Shown: positions 30,398 through 42,030, counted from the stretch's first letter. The stretch is DNA of 64,000 bases from Streptomyces syringium (GCF_017876625.1 NZ_JAGIOH010000001.1:3410001-3474000), one strand, 5' to 3'. Numbers and translations: made by a program. Notes: generated from the letters alone by a model not told the origin.

Positions 30398-31183
30398 TCA
30401 GACGCCGCCGACCGGCAGGAGCGCCGCCGCGATCACGCCGATGACCTCGGACCGGTTCGACTCGATGAAGAAGTGCCCACCCGGGCAGACCCGCATCCCG
30501 AACGCACCGGTGGCGTGCGCCCTCCAGGCCCCGGCCTCCTCGATCGTGGTCTCCGGGTCGCGGTCGCCGACCAGCACGGTCAGCGGGCAGCCGACGGCCG
30601 CACCGGGCTCGCCCCGGTAGGAACCCGCGACCCGGTAATCGGCCCGCACCACGGGCAGCAGCATCCGCATGAGCACGGCGTCCGCCAGGACGGCCGCGTC
30701 CGTGCCGCCGAGCCTCCTCAGCTCCGCCACGATCTCCTCGTCCGTGGGCGGCCCGGCCTCCTCGCCCGCGGGCCGGGCTTCGAGGGCCTCGCGGTGCCGG
30801 GAGGGGGCCCGTCGGCCGGAGACGAAGAGCGCGACGGGGGCGCGGCCGCGCGCCTCCAGCCGGCGCGCCACCTCGAACGCGATCGCACCCCCCATGCTGT
30901 GCCCGAACAGCGCCAGCGGCCGGCCGGGCCGGTCCGCGAGCGCGTCCGCCACCCCGTCCGCCAGCTCGGCGACGGTGCGGCCCGGCGGCTCCCAGCGGCG
31001 GTCCTGCCGGCCGGGGTACTGCACGGCCAGCACCTCGACCGACGGGGCGAGTGCCTCCGCGAAGGCGACGTACGCACTCGCCGACCCGCCCGCGTGCGGG
31101 AAGCACACGAGAGGGACGGCGCGGTCCGGCGAGGGACGGAAACGCCGGATCCACAGCTCGTCGTCCTCGCTCCGGATGGTCAA
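30398..31183 (-). CDS. Type II thioesterase
   Basis: 261 residues, alpha/beta hydrolase. LVCFPHAGGSASAYV at the start, GHSMGGAIAFEVARR (catalytic Ser) in the middle and PGGHFF (catalytic His) near the end. Such editing enzymes free stalled acyl groups from carrier domains. It is the only thioesterase here; the PKS itself ends without one. The TTG start gives the family-like MTIRSEDDELWIRRFRPSPD; a GTG at 31231 would add 16 residues. Longer in-frame versions run into the tuf terminator and are unlikely. It is the first gene of the PKS operon, just downstream of tuf, and 215 nt before the KR gene. Confidence 0.85.
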   Translation of the reverse strand: MTIRSEDDELWIRRFRPSPDRAVPLVCFPHAGGSASAYVAFAEALAPSVEVLAVQYPGRQDRRWEPPGRTVAELADGVADALADRPGRPLALFGHSMGGAIAFEVARRLEARGRAPVALFVSGRRAPSRHREALEARPAGEEAGPPTDEEIVAELRRLGGTDAAVLADAVLMRMLLPVVRADYRVAGSYRGEPGAAVGCPLTVLVGDRDPETTIEEAGAWRAHATGAFGMRVCPGGHFFIESNRSEVIGVIAAALLPVGGV

Positions 31184-31280
31184 GGCGTCCGTCCAATCCC
31201 GTCGCGGATCCCCGGCGTACGTCGGCGACACCCTGCCAGAGCGCCGGGGCGGGACACAAAGCCCGGACCGGGCCCGGATG

Positions 31281-31324
31281 CAAAAAAGACGGGCCCCGCA
31301 CATCGAAATGATGTGCGGGGCCCG
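31281..31324 (-). terminator. Rho-independent terminator of tuf
   Basis: Perfect 14-bp stem (31290-31303 with 31311-31324), 7-nt loop, followed on the minus strand by TCTTTTTTG. It is the only textbook T-tract terminator in the window and separates the str operon from the PKS operon. Confidence 0.9.
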
Positions 31325-31364
31325 CCCAGATCCTTCGGCAACAATCGGCCCGGAGGCCGGGTTG

Positions 31365-32558
<1,194 letters not shown>

Positions 32559-32632
32559 TGTTCCTCCTACGGAGTGGTTCTGTACGCCTTACTTCAACGG
32601 CGCCAGGTGATCTTTGCTGGGGTGCCGTCCGC

Positions 32633-32676
32633 CGGGGCATCCGCCGCATTCCTTCGGATTGCTGCGGTATGCCCCG
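32633..32676 (-). promoter_or_regulatory. Leader hairpin in the fusA-tuf intergenic region
   Basis: Two-part stem: CGGGGCAT pairs with ATGCCCCG, and CCGCA with TGCGG inside it, around a 14-nt loop. It ends 75 nt upstream of the tuf ATG. A weak promoter (TTTACA, 15 nt, TACCGC) overlaps its upstream side. It may be an attenuator or processing site raising tuf mRNA relative to fusA. Confidence 0.45.
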
Positions 32677-32726
32677 ACAGTCGGTGTAAAGCCTAAAGCG
32701 TGAGCTTCGCGTGCGAAGACGCGGAG

Positions 32727-34850
<2,124 letters not shown>

Positions 34851-34888
34851 ATGGCTCAGTCTTCTCTCGGTCTCGATGTGGGTAGCGA

Positions 34889-35359
34889 CTACCAGCGGTA
34901 GTGCGCGAAGGCCTTGTTGGACTCGGCCATCTTGTGCGTGTCCTCACGCTTCTTGACCGAAGCGCCGAGACCGTTGGAGGCGTCCAGGAGCTCGTTCATG
35001 AGGCGCTCGGTCATGGTCTTCTCGCGACGGGCGCGGGAGTAACCGACGAGCCAGCGCAGCGCCAGGGTGGAGGCGCGGCCCGGACGGACCTCGACCGGCA
35101 CCTGGTAGGTGGCGCCACCGACACGGCGGGACTTGACCTCGAGGGCCGGCTTCACGTTCTCAAGCGCGCGCTTGAGGGTGATGACCGGGTCGTTGCCGGT
35201 CTTCTCGCGCAGGCCTTCCATGGCGCCGTACACAATGCGCTCGGCGGTGGAACGCTTGCCGTTCAACAGGATCTTGTTGATCAGCGAGGTGACAAGAGGA
35301 GAGCTGTAGACCGGGTCGATGATGACCGGGCGCTTCGGGGCGGGGCCCTTACGAGGCAT
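34889..35359 (-). CDS. rpsG: 30S ribosomal protein S7
   Basis: 156 residues starting [20 protein letters not shown] and ending NKAFAHYRW as in the family. It organises the 30S head and is the translational regulator of str in E. coli. Just 2 nt separate it from rpsL. Confidence 0.98.
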   Translation of the reverse strand: MPRKGPAPKRPVIIDPVYSSPLVTSLINKILLNGKRSTAERIVYGAMEGLREKTGNDPVITLKRALENVKPALEVKSRRVGGATYQVPVEVRPGRASTLALRWLVGYSRARREKTMTERLMNELLDASNGLGASVKKREDTHKMAESNKAFAHYRW

Positions 35360-35361
35360 TC

Positions 35362-35733
35362 TTACTTCTCCTTCTTGGCGCCGTAGCGGCTGCGAGCCTG
35401 CTTGCGGTTCTTGACGCCCTGGGTGTCGAGCGAGCCACGGATGATCTTGTAGCGAACGCCCGGCAGGTCCTTCACACGACCGCCACGCACGAGCACGATG
35501 GAGTGCTCCTGGAGGTTGTGGCCCTCACCCGGAATGTAAGCGGTGACCTCGATGCCGCTGGTCAGACGCACACGCGCGACCTTACGGAGCGCCGAGTTCG
35601 GCTTCTTCGGGGTGGTCGTGAAAACGCGCGTGCAGACGCCACGACGCTGGGGCGAACCCTCGAGTGCGGGCGTCTTGTTCTTCTCGACCTTGTCCTGCCG
35701 GCCCTTTCGGACCAGCTGCTGGATCGTAGGCAC
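35362..35733 (-). CDS. rpsL: 30S ribosomal protein S12
   Basis: 123 residues, decoding-centre protein. [13 protein letters not shown] contains Lys43 and [11 protein letters not shown] contains Lys88, so the sites where streptomycin-resistance and antibiotic-overproduction mutations arise are wild type. It is the first gene of the str operon. Confidence 0.98.
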   Translation of the reverse strand: MPTIQQLVRKGRQDKVEKNKTPALEGSPQRRGVCTRVFTTTPKKPNSALRKVARVRLTSGIEVTAYIPGEGHNLQEHSIVLVRGGRVKDLPGVRYKIIRGSLDTQGVKNRKQARSRYGAKKEK

Positions 35734-35785
35734 CGTTTCTCCGGTTTCTGTGTGCCGATCACGATAAAACTAACCTGGGGTTTCG

Positions 35786-35810
35786 CCGACCCACGCGGTC
35801 GGGTGTGTCG
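35786..35810 (-). promoter_or_regulatory. Leader hairpin element shared with the S10 operon
   Basis: Second copy of the 25-nt block at 14207-14231 (24 of 25 identical). Here it lies 52 nt upstream of the rpsL ATG. The CCGACC/GGTCGG arms are conserved; the one difference lies outside the stem. Confidence 0.6.
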
Positions 35811-35939
35811 AAGGCTGCAGACCCCCGCCGGACGACGGGTTGGTGCAGATTTCGGCGTCTCTGACCGCTACGGTCTGGGCCCCTCGTACGGTCAAAAGGC
35901 ACGCACGAGAGCCCAGGGACACCCCAGGCACAAGGTCAG

Positions 35940-35968
35940 AGCGTACCTACCGCATGGGCTGCGGTCAA
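35940..35968 (-). promoter_or_regulatory. str operon (rpsL) promoter
   Basis: On the minus strand TTGACC (35968-35963), a 17-nt spacer and TACGCT (35945-35940). A second TTGACC lies downstream (complement of 35889-35894) but lacks a well-placed -10. The start would lie about 200 nt upstream of rpsL. Confidence 0.65.
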
Positions 35969-36397
35969 AACAAATGCACACGCGGAGGACACCCTGATGT
36001 GCAGCGTATGTCGCCGATCAGGGAGCCCGCGCGGCTCGGGTCCACCGCACCCCACCGTACCGCTGCCGCCCAGGCGCCCCAAGGGTCCCGGCCGGGTCCC
36101 GGCCGGCCGAGACCGGACGTTGCGGCTCCGTTCCGGGGCCGCGCACCGCCCGGACGACGGGCCGGGGACCGCGTCGGCGGGGCGGGCACGCGACACGGCT
36201 CACAGCGGTGCGCGCCGGGCGGGCGACGACACCCACGGGTGACGCACGGGGATGGTCACGTCAGGCGGCGTCGCGCAGCGGGCGAATCACCCTGAATCAG
36301 TCAATCGTGACAAACGACTACGCCCAACGGCTGACGCGAGCCGATCCGGGCCGACGTGGCCGACTCGGCTGACCGGGTGCGCGCTCAGCGACGGCGC
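35969..36397. other. Gene-free stretch between rpsL promoter and XRE gene
   Basis: 429 bases upstream of the str promoter. Open frames here are short and show no family resemblance. No strong hairpin or repeat was seen. Confidence 0.4.
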
Positions 36398-36874
36398 TCA
36401 GCGACTGGCCGAGACACCCCGCTGGACGCCACCGTGCGCGTCGGCCGGGCGGACCCCGCCCACCGCGATGATCATTTCGGTCATCTCGACGAACTGCCGC
36501 CGGTGACTGTCGGGGATGCCGAGCAGGTCGGCCGCCTCGGCGGGCGTCACCCGTCCGGCGCCGGGGCCCGAGGCCGCCGCGCCGCTCCGGCCGGCGCCGG
36601 GCAGCGGCAGGTCGTCCGCCGTCACCCTGCCGGACTCGATCAGCATGTCGCGCAGCCCCACGCCGAGCACGCGCGCCAGCGCGCGCATCGTCTCCAGGTC
36701 CGGCAGGCTCTGCCGCTGCAGCAGCCGCGTCACCGCGGCCCGATGCACGCCGGCGTCCTCCGCCAGCCGGGACCTGCCGCCGCCCCGCGGGCTGTCGATG
36801 TCGTATCCGCGCTCACGCATCAGACCCTCGACCCAGCTCGCGAAACGCTCCATATCCGAGCCTTTTTCGCCCAT
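36398..36874 (-). CDS. XRE-type helix-turn-helix regulator
   Basis: 158 residues. An HTH of the XRE fold spans about residues 28-75 (SRLAEDAGVHRAAVTRLLQR then a second helix pair ending LGVGLRDML). A Gly/Ala-rich linker leads to a short C-terminal region (TPAEAADLLGIPDSHRRQFV) of unknown role. It is divergent from the Wbl gene across a 270-nt region full of TTGCG-type repeats, one of which overlaps its own upstream leader, suggesting autoregulation. The ATG was chosen with GGAGG about 11 nt upstream. Confidence 0.8.
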   Translation of the reverse strand: MGEKGSDMERFASWVEGLMRERGYDIDSPRGGGRSRLAEDAGVHRAAVTRLLQRQSLPDLETMRALARVLGVGLRDMLIESGRVTADDLPLPGAGRSGAAASGPGAGRVTPAEAADLLGIPDSHRRQFVEMTEMIIAVGGVRPADAHGGVQRGVSASR

Positions 36875-36889
36875 AACACGCTCTCCCTC

Positions 36890-37090
36890 CGCAACAACAG
36901 ACCCTACCGTCCGATCGCGCGCGCAATAACCAGAATGCGGTGCGAGCGCGCAACCCGCTACCCCGCAGCCCATAATTCGCGCCACTTGACTAGTAAATGC
37001 CCCCGTGGGGCCGTGGTGAGCAGCACATCCTGATCGTTTGTTGCGCTCCCGCACGCAAGCTCGGTAACGTTGATTGCGCAACCGCAACAA
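36890..37090. promoter_or_regulatory. Operator-rich region between the XRE and Wbl genes
   Basis: Three copies of CGCAACAA (36890-36897 and 37083-37090 on plus, 37038-37045 on minus). One exact copy of TTGCGNGCTCG is on the minus strand at 36943-36953, with a near copy at 36916-36926, and the palindrome TTGCGCAA lies at 37074-37081. The exact 11-mer also occurs twice upstream of the tail operon. Probably the binding region of the XRE protein. Confidence 0.55.
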
Positions 37091-37143
37091 GGGTCACGGG
37101 GGCCTCCGCAACCCCTCCCCTGCCCTGAGAGGGACCACCTGCC

Positions 37144-37473
37144 ATGCCCGCATCCGCGCTCGTCCACACCACCTTCCACGGGGACGCCTACCCCGCCGCC
37201 GCCCGCCCGGCCGACTGGCGCACCCACGCCGCCTGCGCCGGCCTCCCCGACGAGACGGTCTTCGCCCGCCGCCCCAAACCCGCCCTGCCCGCCCTGCGCG
37301 CCTGCGCCATCTGCCCCGTTCGCCGCCGCTGCCTGGAGACCGTCGCCCCGGCGGAGAGCTGGTTCGACGGGGTGAGCGGGGGGCGCCTGTGGCGCAACGG
37401 CAGGGAAGTGAGGATTCCCGCGGACCTGGACCCGGAGCGGGACCTCGCCGTCGACCACCCGGACCACCCGTAG
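37144..37473 (+). CDS. WhiB-like (Wbl) iron-sulfur regulator
   Basis: 109 residues. The four Wbl cysteines are visible: one in HAACAG and three in CAICPVRRRC. The turn motif usually written G[VI]WGG appears altered as DGVSGGRLWR, followed by a short basic end. Wbl proteins carry a 4Fe-4S cluster, bind region 4 of the primary sigma factor and modulate promoter choice. It is divergent from the XRE gene and followed after 8 nt by the gene for a Cys-rich protein, whose ribosome site overlaps the wbl stop. Which Wbl class it belongs to is not clear. Confidence 0.82.
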   Translation: MPASALVHTTFHGDAYPAAARPADWRTHAACAGLPDETVFARRPKPALPALRACAICPVRRRCLETVAPAESWFDGVSGGRLWRNGREVRIPADLDPERDLAVDHPDHP

Positions 37474-37481
37474 GAGCAGCC

Positions 37482-38246
37482 ATGACCCACAGCCCAGACC
37501 GCTCCGACCGCGCCGCCGTGCCCGACCGCGCGTCCCTGCCCGACCGCGCGTCCCTGCCCGATCAGCCGGATCAGCCCAACCGGCTCAACCGTCCCGACCC
37601 GGCGGGGGTATGGCTGGGCATCCTGCTCCGCCAGTTCCCCGAGCTGAGCCAGGAGCTCGCCCCCAGCCGCACCGCCCGCCCCTCCCTCACCGGCGGTGGC
37701 GGCCGGGGCGGAAGGCCGACGGCTCCCGGCGCGCCCATCCGCCTGTTCATCTCGGACACCATCCGCGACATCACCGACGGAGTGGTGGAGCTGGAGGAAG
37801 CGGTCTGCGAGAAACTGCGCGTCCCGCGCCCGCAGCGCGGCACGGTGGAGCAGCGGCTGACCAGACTGCTGGGCCTGCTCGACCGCGTCTCGGCCCAGCC
37901 GGTGCTCGCCGAACACGTACGGGGCGAGGCCCGCCGCATGGCCCGCCGCTGTTCCCTGGCCCTGGGCGACGCCGAGACCCCGGTCCGCGTCAGCGGCCGC
38001 TGCCAGTACTGCGACTCCGTCTCCCTGCGCGTCTTCCCCCACCGCGAGACGGTCCTGTGCGTCAACCCCGGCTGCCGCTGCGCCGACCCGGCCTGCACCT
38101 GCCGCACGGACGCCCGCCACCGGCATTCCTGGGTCCGCGCGGAGTGGCGGCAGCTCGCGGAGGCGACGGACGGCGACCTGGCGGAGCTGACAGCCGCCCA
38201 GGACGGTGCCGAGGACGAGGACACGACCACGGAGGGTTCCCGATGA
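37482..38246 (+). CDS. Unknown protein with Cys-rich, possibly zinc-binding C-terminus
   Basis: 254 residues, not recognised. The N-terminus is Pro/Asp-rich with a short tandem repeat (DRASLPDRASLPDQ). A helical middle (about 80-150) is followed by a cysteine cluster, CQYCDS, then CVNPGCRCADPACTC, likely a zinc site. AGGAGC overlaps the wbl stop codon, so translation is probably coupled to wbl. It overlaps the next small gene by 4 nt (ATGA). Similar small Cys-rich proteins occur in actinobacterial phages and integrative elements; no function is claimed. Confidence 0.7.
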   Translation: MTHSPDRSDRAAVPDRASLPDRASLPDQPDQPNRLNRPDPAGVWLGILLRQFPELSQELAPSRTARPSLTGGGGRGGRPTAPGAPIRLFISDTIRDITDGVVELEEAVCEKLRVPRPQRGTVEQRLTRLLGLLDRVSAQPVLAEHVRGEARRMARRCSLALGDAETPVRVSGRCQYCDSVSLRVFPHRETVLCVNPGCRCADPACTCRTDARHRHSWVRAEWRQLAEATDGDLAELTAAQDGAEDEDTTTEGSR

Positions 38247-38464
38247 CGACAGCGCCTATGTACGTACCGGCGTCCGCTCTGGTGACGACGGCAATGGCGG
38301 CGGAAGAGGCGGCGGTGGTCCCGGACACCATCCGCAAGTGGGTCCAGCTCAAACACCTGACCCCGGCGGGCCGCCGGGGCCGGACACACCTGTTCCGCCT
38401 GGAGGACGTCTTCGCGGCGGAGCGCGCGACGCGCAGGGCACACGAGCGCCGCGCGCGGGCGTGA
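38243..38464 (+). CDS. Small MerR/excisionase-like DNA-binding protein
   Basis: 73 residues. The pattern VVPDTIRKWVQLKHLTPAGR followed by HLFRLEDVFAAE fits a winged HTH of the MerR/excisionase family. It starts in an ATGA overlap with the preceding gene and ends before a strong terminator, closing the wbl operon. It could assist phage-type gene control; no integrase is nearby. Confidence 0.7.
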   Translation: MTTAPMYVPASALVTTAMAAEEAAVVPDTIRKWVQLKHLTPAGRRGRTHLFRLEDVFAAERATRRAHERRARA

Positions 38465-38509
38465 TCCTGTCCCCGCTCCTGTCCCCTATATACGCAGGGC
38501 GTCTATATA

Positions 38510-38550
38510 AAGGAGCGCCCCGCAGCCGAGAAGGCTGCGGGGCGCTCCTT
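38510..38550. terminator. Bidirectional terminator
   Basis: Perfect 18-bp stem (38510-38527 with 38533-38550), 5-nt loop, between two convergent genes. It ends with AAGG/CCTT, so short A and T runs lie on either side. Confidence 0.85.
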
Positions 38551-38571
38551 ACGCACTCCGGGCCGGCCGCC

Positions 38572-38898
38572 CTAACGGACTCGGGGCGGCGGCGAAGAAT
38601 CGTTCCCGCTGGGGCTGCCGCCGGAGGGACCGCCCCCGTTCATGGTCCCCCACGAGGCCATCCGCACCACCTGAGCACCCGCCGAGGCGTCCTCCCCTAC
38701 CGCCTCGATGGCTTCCTGCCACCCACTGACGAACCCACTGAGCTCGGCGGCGTCGACGGCCCTGTCCGCCACCTTGCCGACGACGGCGGCCAGCGCCTGG
38801 GCGACCTCGCCGGTGAAGACCCCGGCGGACCCGGATTCGGCGGCCACCTCCACGGTGGCGGCCACGACCTCCGCGAGCCGCTCGCTGTGGACACTCAC
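38572..38898 (-). CDS. Hypothetical protein
   Basis: 108 residues, not recognised. Mostly Ala/Val-rich helix (SERLAEVVAATVEVAAESGS) with a Gly/Ser/Pro-rich tail. The general shape resembles the WXG100-sized proteins of actinobacteria, but the WxG motif sits in an atypical place (SGWQEAI), so no family is assigned. GTG start with GGAGG upstream. Confidence 0.55.
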   Translation of the reverse strand: MSVHSERLAEVVAATVEVAAESGSAGVFTGEVAQALAAVVGKVADRAVDAAELSGFVSGWQEAIEAVGEDASAGAQVVRMASWGTMNGGGPSGGSPSGNDSSPPPRVR

Positions 38899-39160
38899 CG
38901 CGTGCCCCCTCCGCACCCCACGACCGACTCGCTCATGCCACCCCCAGGTGCTATTGGCCGACTCATATGCCCCTCCGTGACGCCTCCTGTGCATCTGTCG
39001 TGAGATACCCGGGAGTGTGCGCGATCGCCCATTAATCTAACCCGCCGGTCTGACACTCCGTCCCCTCAGGGGGACAGTCCGCGACATCGCCCGCCCACCC
39101 CGCTCGAACATGAGATCGTTTCATGCGTGCAGGGGGCACGCAGAGGGGTGGGGAGAGGAT

Positions 39161-39838
39161 ATGTGGGGACGCAGGCGCAACGCGGAGGCCCGGCTGCTGG
39201 CGGAAGCCGAGGAGACGCTGGCGTATGTGATGCAGGTGGCGGAAGATGCCCACCAACTGCTGCGGGACGCGCGCGTCGGGATCGAAGACGCCCACAACCA
39301 GGTCTCGGCGAAGCTCGGCTTCGGCGACGGGCTGCCGGTGAACACGGTGCGCACCCAGCTGGCACAAAGCCAGGCCACCTGGGACAGCGTGGACTCGATG
39401 ATCGCCACGTACGAGGACATGCGCGCCTCGTGGTGCGACGTGGCAGACACTGACTTCGAGGCGATCAAGGCTGCCGCCGAGTTCTTCACGGAGTACAGCC
39501 AGAACTGCGCCTCCATGGTGCCGGACCTGGAGGGTGCCACGGAATCCCTCCTCGGCCTACGGAACACGCTTCTGGAGCTGCGCGACAAGGTGGCCCCGAT
39601 CAGGGCACGCGCCCACGCCGCGATGGCGGCAGCCGCCAACGAACTCGCCTGGGACGGCCCGGCCGTCCAGGGCCGCTTCGCACTGGAGGCCAGGCTCAAC
39701 GCGGTCGGCGACCGCCTGCGCGCCTTGGACGCGGGCCACATAGAGGTCGAGCCCGACCGCAAGGTCACCGACTGGTACCGCGACGTGGAGGCGGAGATCG
39801 CCGAAATCCGCGACGCGGTACCGCGGTCGGCGTACTGA
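39161..39838 (+). CDS. Hypothetical coiled-coil protein
   Basis: 225 residues starting MWGRRRNAEARLLAEAEETL, with long Ala/Glu/Leu-rich helices through most of the length. No membrane segment or signal. The ATG has GGGGAGAGG just upstream. The next gene starts 2 nt after its stop. Function unknown. Confidence 0.7.
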   Translation: MWGRRRNAEARLLAEAEETLAYVMQVAEDAHQLLRDARVGIEDAHNQVSAKLGFGDGLPVNTVRTQLAQSQATWDSVDSMIATYEDMRASWCDVADTDFEAIKAAAEFFTEYSQNCASMVPDLEGATESLLGLRNTLLELRDKVAPIRARAHAAMAAAANELAWDGPAVQGRFALEARLNAVGDRLRALDAGHIEVEPDRKVTDWYRDVEAEIAEIRDAVPRSAY

Positions 39839-39840
39839 GC

Positions 39841-40446
39841 GTGCGGCGCGGCTGGACAGCAGGCGAACGCCGGCAGAAGGGAAGAACGTTGGAAGACCTA
39901 GCCTCGTACGAGGGCTGGCGGAACCGCGACGTCGAGATACCGCGAACCCCTGGGGCGCCGACGCTCCTGGAGGTGCGCTCGATGGGCTGGTACAGCATGT
40001 TCATGGCGCACGGGGTAGAGAAGACCCCGCAACGCGAGGTGCGCGGTCCCGTAGCAGCGCTGGCGATAGGGAGGAGGCCACAGCGCCTTCTCCTCGGGCG
40101 GAAGTACACCCACGTGCACATTCAACGCCTCTCGTCCTCGAGCAGTGGAGGCGGATTCGCTCGCTGGCGAGTACGGGTTCTGCCGCTCGAAGCCGCTCGG
40201 GAGATCTCCGGAAGCGTCCGAGGTCGAACGAACGACGTCCTGTGGTGCCCGGCAGGGCTACGAACCGTCAACTTTGCATTTGATCGAAAGACCGCCGACG
40301 GCGGTTCGGTGATCACCCATATGGCGCCGGACGGAAGGACCGTCACCACGGTCATGCAGTTCGGAACGGTCCGAGGGAAGATGAGGATTCCCGGCCCTGG
40401 ATATCTACGCATCGAATCACTCGGCCCCTGGGAAGTCTCGATCTAG
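39841..40446 (+). CDS. Hypothetical protein
   Basis: 201 residues if it starts at the GTG two bases after the preceding stop; a TTG 48 bases later has a better ribosome site (AAGGGAAG) and would give 185 residues. Contains a central block GLRTVNFAFDRKTADGG and ends LRIESLGPWEVSI. The local base composition is less GC-rich than the neighbouring genes. No family recognised. Confidence 0.6.
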   Translation: MRRGWTAGERRQKGRTLEDLASYEGWRNRDVEIPRTPGAPTLLEVRSMGWYSMFMAHGVEKTPQREVRGPVAALAIGRRPQRLLLGRKYTHVHIQRLSSSSSGGGFARWRVRVLPLEAAREISGSVRGRTNDVLWCPAGLRTVNFAFDRKTADGGSVITHMAPDGRTVTTVMQFGTVRGKMRIPGPGYLRIESLGPWEVSI

Positions 40447-40601
40447 ACTCCGCCCGGCGGCACGGTGCGAGGTGTACTCATGGCTGTTTCGGAGCGGTTC
40501 TGACTTCCCTGCTGGCGGTGCCGTTGCTCCTCTTGCTCATGCCCCTCCTGCCGACGTGACGTCTACATCCCGGCCAACGTGCGCCTTCACCGAGCCGGGG
40601 T

Positions 40602-40820
40602 TCACCGGCTTGAGCGCACGCAGCCCTTACCCACTTCCCCTCCCGCCCCGAAGGCCCTCCACGCCACCGGGCCGAAGGTGAGGACGGGCCCGCCCGGGTC
40701 CTTCGAGTCCCGGACACCGATCACACCAGGGGCGCGGGCGACCTCCACGCAGTTGGAGTCGGTCCCGCTGTAGGTGCTCTTGAACCAAAGGGCACACGTC
40801 AGGTCAACGACAGATAACAC
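40602..40820 (-). CDS. DUF397 protein, orphan
   Basis: 72 residues with the DUF397 signature: WFKSTYSGTDSNCVEVA, then VIGVRDSKDPGGPVLTF and WRAF. DUF397 proteins usually sit next to an XRE/DUF5753 regulator and act with it as a small control pair in streptomycete development. No such partner lies beside this one; the nearest XRE gene is about 3.7 kb away and of another kind. GTG start. Confidence 0.75.
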   Translation of the reverse strand: MLSVVDLTCALWFKSTYSGTDSNCVEVARAPGVIGVRDSKDPGGPVLTFGPVAWRAFGAGGEVGKGCVRSSR

Positions 40821-40954
40821 GGCTCGTCAGTCCCCTAAGTCTCTGTAGTCGTAGCAGGCGCGGCGCAGCGGGTCCCGCGATGCCGGAGCGCCGCACCTGC
40901 ACACACACTGCACCCACCCCTGGCTGGTCGCATACCGTGTGAAGCGGCAAGGGT

Positions 40955-41527
40955 GTGAAGCTCGACGGCCGGAGGGCAGACATCGTGAGCAACAGCCGGT
41001 GGATCAGCAGCTCGATGCCGTATCTGACGCCGCGCGGCGCCGGCGGAGGCGACGCCTGGAGGGCCGAAGCCGCAGCTCAGGGCCGACGCGGAAGCCAGCG
41101 CATCATCCACGCCGGGGAGGTCGCGGCACCACCGGATGTCGCCGAGCTGCTCGGGCTGCCTGACGGGGATTCCGTCGTCGTGCGCCGCCGGATGATGTAT
41201 CTCGACGACCGGCCGAACGAGCTGACGGACACCTACTACCCGGCGGACATCGCCCGCGGCACTCGTCTCGCCAAGACAGCCAAGATTCCCGGCGGAGCAA
41301 TCACCCTGCTCGCCGAACTCGGGTACGTGGGTGCGAAGGTCCGCGAGGACGTGATCGCCGGGATGCCGAGCGACGGAGAGCGGGAACTGCTTCAGACAGC
41401 GGCGGACGAACCAGTTCTGCGTTTGACGCGACTCACGCTCGACAGCCGGCAGCGGCCGTTTCAGGTCGACATGATGACCATGCCCGCCCATCGCCAGCGA
41501 CTGCGTTACGAGATCACGATCGGATGA
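40955..41527 (+). CDS. UTRA-domain protein (GntR-type without DNA-binding domain)
   Basis: 190 residues. The region from about residue 45 fits the UTRA ligand-binding fold of HutC/GntR regulators: VVRRRMMYLDDRPNELTDTY, the YYPADIARGT block, and the end VDMMTMPAHRQRLRYEI. The N-terminal winged HTH expected of GntR is absent, and upstream sequence does not encode one. The product may sense a ligand without binding DNA, or be a decayed regulator. GTG start preceded by AAGG. It overlaps a 27-codon frame whose sequence looks like the first helix of a GntR HTH. Confidence 0.7.
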   Translation: MKLDGRRADIVSNSRWISSSMPYLTPRGAGGGDAWRAEAAAQGRRGSQRIIHAGEVAAPPDVAELLGLPDGDSVVVRRRMMYLDDRPNELTDTYYPADIARGTRLAKTAKIPGGAITLLAELGYVGAKVREDVIAGMPSDGERELLQTAADEPVLRLTRLTLDSRQRPFQVDMMTMPAHRQRLRYEITIG

Positions 41528-41607
41528 CCGTGCCCAAGGCCGAGGCGGACTCGCAGGACGGGCGCTCTCTGCACGGGCGGATCGCCGCCGATCTGCGCGA
41601 CGAGTGA
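41524..41607 (+). pseudogene. Possible remnant of a GntR N-terminus
   Basis: 27-codon frame starting in an ATGA overlap with the UTRA gene. It contains RSLHGRIAADLRDE, which resembles helix 1 of GntR winged HTH domains (LYxQIAxDLR), then stops. It may be the stub of a second GntR gene or a rearranged N-terminus. Confidence 0.35.
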
Positions 41608-41664
41608 GCGCCGTTCTCCACGCAGGCCTCGCCGCCCCGGCGGCGAGACCACCGAGCCCTGAAC

Positions 41665-42030
41665 TCAGCTCATCTGCGAGTTCACGTGGTCGATCACCTC
41701 TTTGAACTTCTGCGTCGGCGAGAAGTCCACGAACTCGCAGTCCTCAAGCGCCTCCGGCGCATGGCCGGCGGCCCAGTAGAAGGCCTGGCCCGCTTCGTAG
41801 ATCTCGTCACCGTGCTTCGTCTTCAGCTTCAGACGCCCCTTGAATATGTAGCCCCAGTGCGGGCACTGGCAGAGGTCGTCCGGGAGGCCCTTCAGGGCCG
41901 GCGCCATGTCCGTTCCCTTGGGGAACCGGATGAACGCGGCGCCCATGTCGCCGCCCAGGTCCTTCATGCGCAGTTCGACGCCGTCGCCTTCGAAGCCGAC
42001 AGGGGCGTCTTCCCTTGTGGTCGAGGTCAT
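41665..42030 (-). CDS. Cupin-fold protein
   Basis: 121 residues. The central block CPHWGYIFKGRLKLKTKHGD and EAGQAFYWAAGHAPEA match the two cupin motifs, with His ligands partly conserved. Small single-domain cupins of this kind have no fixed function. The ATG MTSTTRED has GGGAG upstream. It is divergent from the next gene. Confidence 0.7.
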   Translation of the reverse strand: MTSTTREDAPVGFEGDGVELRMKDLGGDMGAAFIRFPKGTDMAPALKGLPDDLCQCPHWGYIFKGRLKLKTKHGDEIYEAGQAFYWAAGHAPEALEDCEFVDFSPTQKFKEVIDHVNSQMS

